Assembly (NCBI GenBank): GCA_902776365.1
Contig: CACYPU010000015.1
Coordinates: forward strand, 1 to 42,259
DNA: 42,259 bases
Reading direction: 5' to 3'
Source of the DNA: an uncultured Bacteroidota bacterium
GTDB taxonomy: Bacteria > Bacteroidota > Bacteroidia > Bacteroidales > P3
The position numbers and the translations under genes were made by a program. Shown piece after piece: positions 34,441-40,584 of the stretch (positions are counted from its first letter, which is position 1; every line of letters begins with the position of its first letter). Below the pieces are notes generated by a model. That model was given only the letters and a program-made list of their open reading frames with translations, searched no databases and was not told the DNA's origin.

Positions 34441-34494
34441 TTATCTCGGGTCGCGCGGGTTGACCCTTTGCACTTTGTTGTAGAATAATGGCAA
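34441..34494 (-). pseudogene. 5' remnant of an HU-family DNA-binding protein gene
   Basis: Read from TTG at 34494 the minus strand gives LPLFYNKVQRVNPRDPR and a stop at 34443-34441. That string is the conserved N-terminus of Bacteroidota HU-like (IHF-related) DNA-binding proteins, normally about 130 residues or more. A Shine-Dalgarno-like AGAAAGGAG precedes the TTG by 5 bases, and a full promoter lies upstream. The remaining 100 or more codons are gone. The initial TTG probably replaces an ATG. Identification rests on about 16 residues. Confidence 0.45.
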
Positions 34495-34539
34495 AGTTGC
34501 TCCTTTCTTTTGTGGTTTAACATGTGATGAATACGGGTG

Positions 34540-34570
34540 CAAAGGTACGGATTATTTCTGACACAGCAAA
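34540..34570 (-). promoter_or_regulatory. Complete promoter reading into the HU remnant
   Basis: On the minus strand TTTG (34570-34567), a 19-base spacer and TACCTTTG (34547-34540). It drives no intact gene. Confidence 0.75.
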
Positions 34571-34630
34571 ATAAAAATGAAAAAGGCGGACACTTATCTC
34601 ACCTTTTTCATCATTTATTAAAATGTGCAA

Positions 34631-35437
34631 CTACATATTCTCAATATTAAATGTCTTTTTTTGCCCATTTATTTCTGCGTCATATATTTTGTTGGGGATA
34701 CGCCATGTTATTGTATCATATTTTGCATTTTCTTTTACACAATAATGTGTAGCATCAATAATTCCGTATTTCCCATCTTTTTTAAAGAAAACATATTTGT
34801 ACTTGCAAAATCCCGAAAGCTCATATGGTTCTATCTCATCCGCGTAATCGCGAGGCAACCCATCTTTTAGAGTTGGGAATTTTAGTTTTCTCGTCCATGA
34901 AATTGCAATAATAAGAAAAATTATTGCAGGAAGGGCCCCAAATAACACAACGCGTTTTCTGAAATCAAAATGTGCATCATCCACTTCTTCTGGTGTAAAT
35001 GCCCACGGGATCACATTTCCATAAAAAGTAAAAAGACTTGGTTGGTTCCACTTTTTCTTTTCAGTATGGAATATGCCCAATATGTCCTTAATTTTAAGAG
35101 TTTCTTCATATTGACGAGTCTCTCGGAAATACTTAGTGCCAGGATTTTCAACTGATAAAGTCCTGCTATCTCCGAAATATCTACTTACTTTTCCTCCATG
35201 AATAACGCAGGTAATACTATATATTAGAAATAATGTTGATACGGCAATGCATACTATATGCGTTACTCTTGCAACATATGGTTTTTTCCATGTGGTATTC
35301 TTCGTTGGAATCCACTGTTCTTTATCTTGCGGCGGCTGAATTATTACCCGGGGGGATGCCTCAACAACTATTTTACCGCATCGTGAGCAGAAAACACTAT
35401 CATCCGCTATTTGATTTCCACAATGTTTGCAGTACAT
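34631..35437 (-). CDS. Zinc-ribbon membrane protein
   Basis: 268 residues. The N-terminal zinc ribbon MYCKHCGNQIADDSVFCSRC has four Cys (3, 6, 17, 20). Two predicted membrane helices follow (about 57-80 and 163-181). The C-terminal part contains a WG-like unit (FFKKDGKYGIIDATHYC, then YDTITW). The role is unknown; ribbon plus two helices suggests a small membrane sensor or scaffold. It is the last gene of a four-gene minus-strand operon. Base use is clearly A/T-richer than in the core genes, consistent with an acquired segment. Confidence 0.65.
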   Translation of the reverse strand: MYCKHCGNQIADDSVFCSRCGKIVVEASPRVIIQPPQDKEQWIPTKNTTWKKPYVARVTHIVCIAVSTLFLIYSITCVIHGGKVSRYFGDSRTLSVENPGTKYFRETRQYEETLKIKDILGIFHTEKKKWNQPSLFTFYGNVIPWAFTPEEVDDAHFDFRKRVVLFGALPAIIFLIIAISWTRKLKFPTLKDGLPRDYADEIEPYELSGFCKYKYVFFKKDGKYGIIDATHYCVKENAKYDTITWRIPNKIYDAEINGQKKTFNIENM

Positions 35438-35454
35438 ATTACGATTCCCCAGAT

Positions 35455-35637
35455 TTAATATACGTCAACACTATTTGTAACCTCTGCTTCAACCTCCCCA
35501 CCTACAACATAAACATCCTTTACCCCATTATTGCTGCAGCAGTTTTGAAATACTAAAATCCACACTCCAATACACATCAACACTATCCATAGATGAGTAT
35601 TGCGGTAAAATTTTGTAAAAAAATTATCCTTTTTCAT
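35455..35637 (-). CDS. Small membrane protein of unknown function
   Basis: 60 residues from the ATG at 35637. One hydrophobic segment (about 16-33, LWIVLMCIGVWILVF) is followed by a Cys pair (NCCSNN) and an acidic/valine-rich tail. It overlaps the end of the upstream gene by 14 bases and starts the third place of the operon. An upstream Met at 35661 would lengthen the overlap and add no useful sequence. No family recognised. Confidence 0.5.
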   Translation of the reverse strand: MKKDNFFTKFYRNTHLWIVLMCIGVWILVFQNCCSNNGVKDVYVVGGEVEAEVTNSVDVY

Positions 35638-35962
35638 TGTTGTTTTGTATTGATTTGACAATTTTCATTACATCTTCAACATCATACATAAGCACACGAA
35701 TCGCATCCTCAACATTTTTGTTTTGAGATTCTCTGTCAACAGCACTTATGCAACCACCTATTCGTAATAGTTCGCTCGGAGAAAAAACACTTTCTTGGCC
35801 TAACAAGTCAACATTTGTATAGAATCTTCTTACCACAGCAACAAAACTAGTAATGCTCGGCTGTAATTGTCTACCGTTTGCACCATAGCAATCTCTGTGT
35901 TCGTATTTTTTAAGGAGATTATAATCATTCTCAATAAGGTTTATCAATCTCAATTTGTCCAT
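35624..35962 (-). CDS. Hypothetical 112-residue protein
   Basis: 112 residues, soluble, mostly helical by composition (LINLIENDYNLLKKYEH, then VEDAIRVLMYDVEDVMKIVKS). No signal peptide or membrane segment. It overlaps the upstream lipoprotein gene by 13 bases and the next small gene by 14, so translation is probably coupled within the operon. No family recognised. Confidence 0.55.
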   Translation of the reverse strand: MDKLRLINLIENDYNLLKKYEHRDCYGANGRQLQPSITSFVAVVRRFYTNVDLLGQESVFSPSELLRIGGCISAVDRESQNKNVEDAIRVLMYDVEDVMKIVKSIQNNNEKG

Positions 35963-36828
35963 TTTGTAGAATATTTGTGTTCTTCGATTTCATTCATTAC
36001 CGCCATCAACCTCGGGCAGCCTTTGATTTGTTCCTCAAAATGAATCTGAGGAAAACTGATATATTCGATATGCTCATTAGGGGTGTCATAGGACATTATG
36101 ATTGTATTTGTTTTGAGCATAGCGTCAATTAAGAAAGAAGGTTTCACTAAAGCCCGTTTTACACCAGCATAGGCATCGGTATTATCCACCTGCAATATAT
36201 CAGATTTGGTAAGAGCCAAAACGGTGTCTTTATCTTGCAGGAAGTATATATTGAGATTGTCCATTGCCGTGTCAATAAGGTTGGTGAAAATCATTTCCGC
36301 ATAGACATTATCGTCATTGTCATACTTTGAAAAGATGACATTTACTTTTCGTGCCATAGCCTGCCATGAGTTATAGAAGAGCGAGGTCGCCATGAAATCC
36401 ATAGAATCGTTGCTGAATGTTTGCCAACGCCCGTCTATCAACATTAATTCCAAAGCGCAATCCGATAGAAGCCGACTATCAACAGGCATCCTGCCAGTAA
36501 GGTTTCTTGCAGTTGCACGCATCATTTGGGCAAACTCATAATAGCCATCAGTATCAATAACATGCCCTATAGTCTCTTTCATTTTGCAGATAGGGCCTTC
36601 AAGTTGCTCAGCCGAGATGGTTGTATCATCAATCATATCAAATACCGATATGATTTGGTCAACAACAGCCATGCGTTTAGCATCATCGTTAATGTCATAC
36701 GACTCGCACCACATTCGCAGAACACCCTGCCATGTTGTAGGGTCTTCTCTGTTGTCAGTTGTTTTTTGTGCAGAACTGCAAGATGCGAGAAGTACTAAAC
36801 TTGATATGAGATAAAAAAACTTCTTCAT
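35950..36828 (-). CDS. Lipoprotein of unknown function
   Basis: 292 residues from the ATG at 36828, chosen because it gives a proper lipoprotein signal MKKFFYLISSLVLLASC (Cys17); the longer frame to 36909 would put 27 polar and mixed residues in front. The mature protein is helical, with no motif I recognise. It is the first gene of a tightly overlapping four-gene operon. Lipid modification places it at a membrane, perhaps with the small and zinc-ribbon membrane proteins as partners. Confidence 0.6.
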   Translation of the reverse strand: MKKFFYLISSLVLLASCSSAQKTTDNREDPTTWQGVLRMWCESYDINDDAKRMAVVDQIISVFDMIDDTTISAEQLEGPICKMKETIGHVIDTDGYYEFAQMMRATARNLTGRMPVDSRLLSDCALELMLIDGRWQTFSNDSMDFMATSLFYNSWQAMARKVNVIFSKYDNDDNVYAEMIFTNLIDTAMDNLNIYFLQDKDTVLALTKSDILQVDNTDAYAGVKRALVKPSFLIDAMLKTNTIIMSYDTPNEHIEYISFPQIHFEEQIKGCPRLMAVMNEIEEHKYSTKWTN

Positions 36829-37134
36829 TGCGTTATAGAATCTTTGTATTTCATAAAAGATAATTCTCAATAAAAAAGGCGTTGAATTATCCGTTTTGTC
36901 GCTCATCATGTCTATGGGCTCTGGAATTGCCTTGTTAGGTGATAAGCATTGAATAATTCACGCCTAAGCGCGAATATTCGCATGCTTTCTTCCTAACATT
37001 TGATTTTCCAGATCTATAGACAGAGAATGAGCTGCGTTATTCTATTATGTCGTCTTTATTATATTTCTACGTTTTATGTCATCATCATTTTATCAATTTC
37101 ACGCTGCAAAGATTCCAATTAATTATAGCACTTG
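36829..37134. other. 306-bp intergenic region upstream of the four-gene operon
   Basis: No gene seen. Contains a 12-bp palindrome GCGAATATTCGC (36970-36981) and direct-repeat copy A (37062-37113), whose AATCTTTG (minus strand) is one mismatch from a -7 box. No -33 partner was found for it. Confidence 0.55.
37062..37113. repeat. 52-bp direct repeat, copy A
   Basis: Begins TATTTCTACGTTTTATG and ends CACGCTGCAAAGAT. Matches copy B at 50 of 52 positions in the same orientation. It lies just beyond the toxin stop codon. Confidence 0.9.
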
Positions 37135-37410
37135 CTATTTGTCGTTATAATGTGATTCGGCTTGGATAACGAGCACGGTTATTCGTTCGTCGTAAATGTC
37201 ATATACAATACGGTCGTCGGCTGTGATGTGACGTGACCATGTAATGTCGTTGCCTCCCACCAATGCCTCGGGGTGTCCTATGCCAGTACGTGGATGCTGC
37301 ATAATGTCGAGCAACACCTTGGTGGCTTTCTTGAACAGCACAGGGTTCGACTTCTTCCACTTCCGCAGCGTCTTGTCGGCCGCCTTGGAATATTCAACCT
37401 TGTAAATCAT
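37135..37410 (-). CDS. YoeB/Txe-family toxin
   Basis: 91 residues, RelE superfold: YKVEYSKAADKTLRKWKKSNP, then the family core HPRTGIGHPEALVG, WSRHITADDRIVYDIYD and terminal ESHYNDK. YoeB-type toxins cleave mRNA at the ribosomal A site; the conserved Arg and terminal His-Tyr pair are present. Its start overlaps the antitoxin stop by 4 bases (ATGA), the usual translational coupling of such modules. Confidence 0.85.
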   Translation of the reverse strand: MIYKVEYSKAADKTLRKWKKSNPVLFKKATKVLLDIMQHPRTGIGHPEALVGGNDITWSRHITADDRIVYDIYDERITVLVIQAESHYNDK

Positions 37411-37661
37411 AGGCTGTCGAAGTATTGCTGCATCTCCTCCGGCGTGCTGCAGACGATGGTCTCGCCATCGGCCAACTCTTTACGGGCTTTTCTTATCTTG
37501 GTGCGCAATGCGGGCGTGACAATATTGTCGCCATGTGCCACACGTACCGCTGCAACACCACGTATCAACAGCAAAGCCTTCCTGATTTCGGACAGGGCTG
37601 CACCATCCTCAAGAGTTACAATCACTTGGTTTGTCTGTGGTGTATATGTTTTTGTATCCAT
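37407..37661 (-). CDS. Antitoxin of the YoeB-type toxin
   Basis: 84 residues, first gene of the pair. N-terminal TNQVIVTLEDGAALSEIRKAL, then a variable middle and an acidic C-terminal STPEEMQQYFDSL that would wrap the toxin. It is expected to neutralise the toxin and repress its own promoter. The antitoxin class (Phd or other) is not clear from sequence; assignment rests mainly on position and size. Confidence 0.7.
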   Translation of the reverse strand: MDTKTYTPQTNQVIVTLEDGAALSEIRKALLLIRGVAAVRVAHGDNIVTPALRTKIRKARKELADGETIVCSTPEEMQQYFDSL

Positions 37662-37683
37662 TTTGTTTTGTCATTTCACGCTG

Positions 37684-37714
37684 CAAAGATACGAATAAAT
37701 ATTCGTCTAGCAAA
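37684..37714 (-). promoter_or_regulatory. Promoter of the YoeB-type antitoxin-toxin operon
   Basis: Minus strand TTTG (37714-37711), 19-base spacer, TATCTTTG (37691-37684). The sequence around the -7 box (CACGCTGCAAAGATA on the + strand) is shared with copies A and B. Confidence 0.8.
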
Positions 37715-37728
37715 AAAAAATGTTGTCA

Positions 37729-37830
37729 TGCGGAGAAAAAAGAAAATATTCTCCGCAAAATATGCGGAGAATAATAGCTTTGCCGGTTATACAAAACAAC
37801 TTCCGCCGCTTATTGAAGCGACGGAAGTTG
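37729..37830. other. Hairpin-rich stretch between the two toxin-antitoxin modules
   Basis: TGCGGAGAA (37729-37737), then TATTCTCCGCA (37747-37757) and TGCGGAGAATA (37763-37773) can form two alternative stems. Further on, CAACTTCCGCCGCTT (37797-37811) and AAGCGACGGAAGTTG (37816-37830) form a 15-nt stem with one mismatch and a 4-base loop. Confidence 0.75.
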
Positions 37831-37866
37831 GATGAATTAGAGCGTCAAGCTCAATATGTCTTTGTC

Positions 37867-37918
37867 TATTTCTACGTTTTATGTCATCATCATTTTATCA
37901 ATTTCATGCTGTAAAGAT
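37867..37918. repeat. 52-bp direct repeat, copy B
   Basis: Same orientation as copy A; two C-to-T differences near the end. The two copies lie 805 bp apart and flank the YoeB module plus the hairpin region. Confidence 0.9.
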
Positions 37919-37958
37919 ACTCATATTTTTCTAAATTCTGAAAATAATTTTATTATAT

Positions 37959-37992
37959 TCAAGAAAAGTTGTATTTTTGCAACATTTCTTGA
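37959..37992 (+). promoter_or_regulatory. abiE promoter with operator arms around the -7 box
   Basis: TCAAGAAAAGTTG (37959-37971), TATTTTTG (37972-37979, exact -7 consensus) and CAACATTTCTTGA (37980-37992). The arms are inverted repeats, 12 of 13 matching. The AbiEi start lies 10 bases further on. AbiEi antitoxins are known to repress their own promoter through inverted repeats. Confidence 0.8.
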
Positions 37993-38002
37993 TTGAAATA
38001 AA

Positions 38003-38623
38003 ATGACGTATTTGCAGTTCAGAGAACAATGGCGCAAGGTGGGATGTTTCAATATATATCAGCTTCGCGCGTGGCAAAATGACTTCGACCGCACCAATCT
38101 TAGCCGATGGGTGAAGCAGGGCTATTTGCTCAAAATCCGGCAAGATTGGTATGCTTTTAGCGATATTTTGTCCGAACCCGAAGCGCCCAGATATATTGCC
38201 TACAAGATTTATCAACCATCATACATCAGCCTTCACTCGGCTTTGTCAATCTACGGGATTATTCCCGAGGCCGTATCAAGGATAACGAGTGTTACCACCA
38301 GCCGCACAACCGCCTACAGCAATGACCTGGGCGAATTCAGTTATCAATCAATTAAGCTGGATTTATATTTCGGATACAAGCAGGTGCCAGTAGCCTACGG
38401 CGGATTCTATCAGTTGGCATTGCCGGAAAAGGCCATCATAGATTTGCTGTATTTGTATCCAGAGTACAATACCGAGGAGGCCATGCTTGACCTGCGTTTT
38501 GACGAATGGTGGATGCAGAACGAGTTGGGCAAGGAACGTCTCTTGGCTTTTGCTGCCCAATGCGGGAAGAAGAGTATTCAAAACAGGGTTGAATTATTAT
38601 TAAAAACCTATTGCCATGATTGA
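38003..38623 (+). CDS. abiEi: AbiEi-type antitoxin/autorepressor
   Basis: 206 residues. N-terminal winged-helix region (FRTNLSRWVKQGYLLKI-like: DRTNLSRWVKQGYLLKIRQDWYAF), followed by the AbiEi C-terminal domain (YISLHSALSIYGIIPEAV, ITSVTTSRT, PEKAIIDLLYLYP). In type IV AbiE systems AbiEi represses the operon and counteracts the toxin AbiEii; the pair can abort phage infection. It overlaps abiEii by 8 bases. Its promoter carries matching operator arms. Confidence 0.85.
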   Translation: MTYLQFREQWRKVGCFNIYQLRAWQNDFDRTNLSRWVKQGYLLKIRQDWYAFSDILSEPEAPRYIAYKIYQPSYISLHSALSIYGIIPEAVSRITSVTTSRTTAYSNDLGEFSYQSIKLDLYFGYKQVPVAYGGFYQLALPEKAIIDLLYLYPEYNTEEAMLDLRFDEWWMQNELGKERLLAFAAQCGKKSIQNRVELLLKTYCHD

Positions 38624-39431
38624 CATACAATCTCTATTGCCATACTATCCACAAACGATTGCGGAACAGACTGCATTTCACAAACATATTCTGAAGGAAT
38701 ATATCGAGTTGCTGGCACTGGAGCATCTTTCTCAGACACCTTTCGCCACGAAGATTGTTTTCATCGGAGGAACCAACTTGCGCATTGTCCACGGCATCGA
38801 CCGATTTTCCGAAGACCTAGACTTCGACTGCAAAAATCTTTCGGAAGCAGAGTTTATCAGGATGACAGACATGCTGGTAGACTATCTCAGGGGGAACGGA
38901 TTGCAAGTAGAACTACGCGACAAAGACAACCCCAAGCTATCGGCATTCCGACGCAATATCTATTTCCCTGGATTGCTGTTTGATATGAATCTGACGGGTC
39001 ATCGCGAGGAACGTTTCCTGATGAAGATTGAAGCGCAAGATCAAGATGTTATGTATACACCACAGACGGCCATCGTCAATCGCTGTGGTTTCATATTTCC
39101 GATAACTGTCCCCACCAAAGAGATTCTGCTGTCGATGAAGCTATCTGCATTGCTTGCACGCGCCAAGGGAAGAGACTTCTACGACACCATATTTCTTTGG
39201 CAACAAGTTGAACCTGACTATAATTTTCTGAGCGAGCGCAACGGAATAACCACGCCTGATGAATTGAAATTAGCACTATACAACAAGCTATCAACAGTCG
39301 ATTTGAAGCAGAAGCAGCGAGATCTTGAGCACCTATTGTTCAATCCATCTCGCAGCAAACAGATATTGCTTTTTCCAGCTTTTATCGATGGCAAGTTACA
39401 TTGCAACCACAAACGAACAGAAACATTTTAA
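38616..39431 (+). CDS. abiEii: AbiEii-type nucleotidyltransferase toxin
   Basis: 271 residues, DUF1814 nucleotidyltransferase. The catalytic signature is intact: IGGTNLR (50-56), then RFSEDLDFD (63-71) with the metal-binding acidic residues D67 and D69. Downstream MNLTGHREERFLMKIEA and LLSMKLSALLARAKGRDFYD (the helix carrying a conserved Lys/Arg) are also typical. AbiEii-type toxins transfer nucleotides to tRNA or other substrates and arrest growth. Coupled to abiEi by an 8-base overlap. The next gene starts 2 bp after the stop, with no terminator. Confidence 0.87.
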   Translation: MIDIQSLLPYYPQTIAEQTAFHKHILKEYIELLALEHLSQTPFATKIVFIGGTNLRIVHGIDRFSEDLDFDCKNLSEAEFIRMTDMLVDYLRGNGLQVELRDKDNPKLSAFRRNIYFPGLLFDMNLTGHREERFLMKIEAQDQDVMYTPQTAIVNRCGFIFPITVPTKEILLSMKLSALLARAKGRDFYDTIFLWQQVEPDYNFLSERNGITTPDELKLALYNKLSTVDLKQKQRDLEHLLFNPSRSKQILLFPAFIDGKLHCNHKRTETF

Positions 39432-39433
39432 CC

Positions 39434-40468
39434 ATGAAACATACGAAGGCCTTTATACTCCTTGCTTTTGCGGCATTTCTGCTGTTTGCCTGCAGCAAGG
39501 AGGAACCGACGCCGGAGCCGCAACCGACGGCTGTGCCGCAGATTATCCTCGACACCGACATCGCCAGTTCGACCGACGACCTTTTCGCCATGCAGCTGCT
39601 CTACCGCAACGCCGCTCAGGGACGCTGCAAGCTGCTGGGTGTGGTGGTGGACCGCATGGGCGACACCAACGCCGCCGTCGCCGACCTGATGAACAATTAC
39701 TACGGCTTCCCGACGCTGCCCATAGCGCTGGAGCGCAACGGCACCTACGAGCGCTTCGGTTATATCAACTACACCCCCATCGCTCAGGCCACCGACAGCA
39801 ACGGCAACCTGCTGTTCGCCCGCACCTACAGCGACTATTCGTCGCTCCCCGACGGCTACGTCCTCTACCGCCAACTGCTGGCCAATGCCCCCGACGGCAG
39901 CGTCACCATCATGCTCACCGGCATCGCTTCGACGATAGCCAACCTCCTCACTTCCGGTGCCGACCAGTATTCGCCGCTGACGGGCGTGGAGCTGGTGCGC
40001 CGCAAGGTGAAGCGGCTCTACTTCATGGCCACCAAGCTGGAGCCTGGCAGCGAGCAGGAGGTCAGTCCCGGATACAATATGATGATGCACCCCGAGGCAG
40101 CAAGTACGCTGCTGGAAATGTGGCCCGACGACGTCGACGTCATCATCTCGCCCAGTGCGCCAGGCAACATGGTGGAATATGCACCCGAACAGGTGATTAG
40201 CGACATCTACTGGACGGATGTCCATCCGATAAAACAGATCTACATGCGGTTCAACTGCAACACCGGGCAGCGAATGTGGGACCCCATGATTCCGCTGCAA
40301 GAGATTGAAGGCGACAGCCTGATAGCCCTCTCGCCCCACGGACATTTAAGTTTCAACGCCAACAAGGTCAGCTTCACCTCCGACCCCGACGGCAACTTCC
40401 GCTATCAAATCGCTGGCGACGAGGCGTGGGCACAGCGCATGTTGAATCTGATACGTGCATCCAACTGA
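39434..40468 (+). CDS. Nucleoside-hydrolase-like lipoprotein
   Basis: 344 residues. Lipoprotein signal with lipobox LLFAC (Cys20), then a short Pro/Glu linker. ILDTDIASSTDDLFAM (D40, D42, D48, D49) corresponds to the calcium-binding DTD(x)nDD of inosine-uridine nucleoside hydrolases. TIMLTGIASTIANLL fits the second core block. The canonical active-site histidine region is not obvious, so a divergent or non-canonical substrate is possible. The lipid anchor suggests extracytoplasmic nucleoside or ribosyl hydrolysis. It starts 2 bp after abiEii but has core-like G/C-rich codons, marking the edge of the island. Confidence 0.65.
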   Translation: MKHTKAFILLAFAAFLLFACSKEEPTPEPQPTAVPQIILDTDIASSTDDLFAMQLLYRNAAQGRCKLLGVVVDRMGDTNAAVADLMNNYYGFPTLPIALERNGTYERFGYINYTPIAQATDSNGNLLFARTYSDYSSLPDGYVLYRQLLANAPDGSVTIMLTGIASTIANLLTSGADQYSPLTGVELVRRKVKRLYFMATKLEPGSEQEVSPGYNMMMHPEAASTLLEMWPDDVDVIISPSAPGNMVEYAPEQVISDIYWTDVHPIKQIYMRFNCNTGQRMWDPMIPLQEIEGDSLIALSPHGHLSFNANKVSFTSDPDGNFRYQIAGDEAWAQRMLNLIRASN

Positions 40469-40530
40469 TAAGTCATTCACCAGCGGCAGCAAGACCATTG
40501 TAATCTAGTGGAAAATAAGTAGATAATGAA

Positions 40531-40560
40531 AGAGGCTGGCACATTTTTGTGCCTGCCTCT
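40531..40560. terminator. Hairpin between convergent genes
   Basis: AGAGGCTGGCAC (40531-40542), loop ATTTTT, GTGCCTGCCTCT (40549-40560): 11 of 12 pairs with one T-T mismatch. No downstream T-run, so termination efficiency is uncertain. Confidence 0.55.
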
Positions 40561-40584
40561 CGGTATAAGACGTCGATGGGCACC

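Larger units (their letters stand above)
34227..34630. other. 400-bp region without an intact gene
   Basis: It begins at the edge of the A/T-richer accessory island. The only supported contents are a complete minus-strand promoter (34540-34570) and a truncated HU-type reading frame (34441-34494). The rest (34227-34440) shows no coding features I recognise. Confidence 0.6.
37662..38002. other. 341-bp region between the YoeB and AbiE modules
   Basis: No gene supported. In order: antitoxin promoter (37684-37714), three TGCGGAGAA-type inverted elements (37729-37773), a long hairpin (37797-37830), direct-repeat copy B (37867-37918), and the abiE promoter/operator (37959-37992). Short frames crossing it show no family features. 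Confidence 0.65.

Noticed and set aside
34353-34523. 56-codon ATG frame on the minus strand next to the promoter at 34540-34570
   Set aside because: It overlaps the HU-type remnant in another frame, which has the better start context and a recognisable sequence; this frame matches nothing I know.
37797-37830. Hairpin with GTTGGAT at one end, considered as an integron attC site
   Set aside because: The partner RYYYAAC core is absent on the other side and no integrase gene is present.
37720-37914. Short + strand frames between the YoeB and AbiE modules
   Set aside because: They run through hairpins and the direct repeat and have no family features or promoter.
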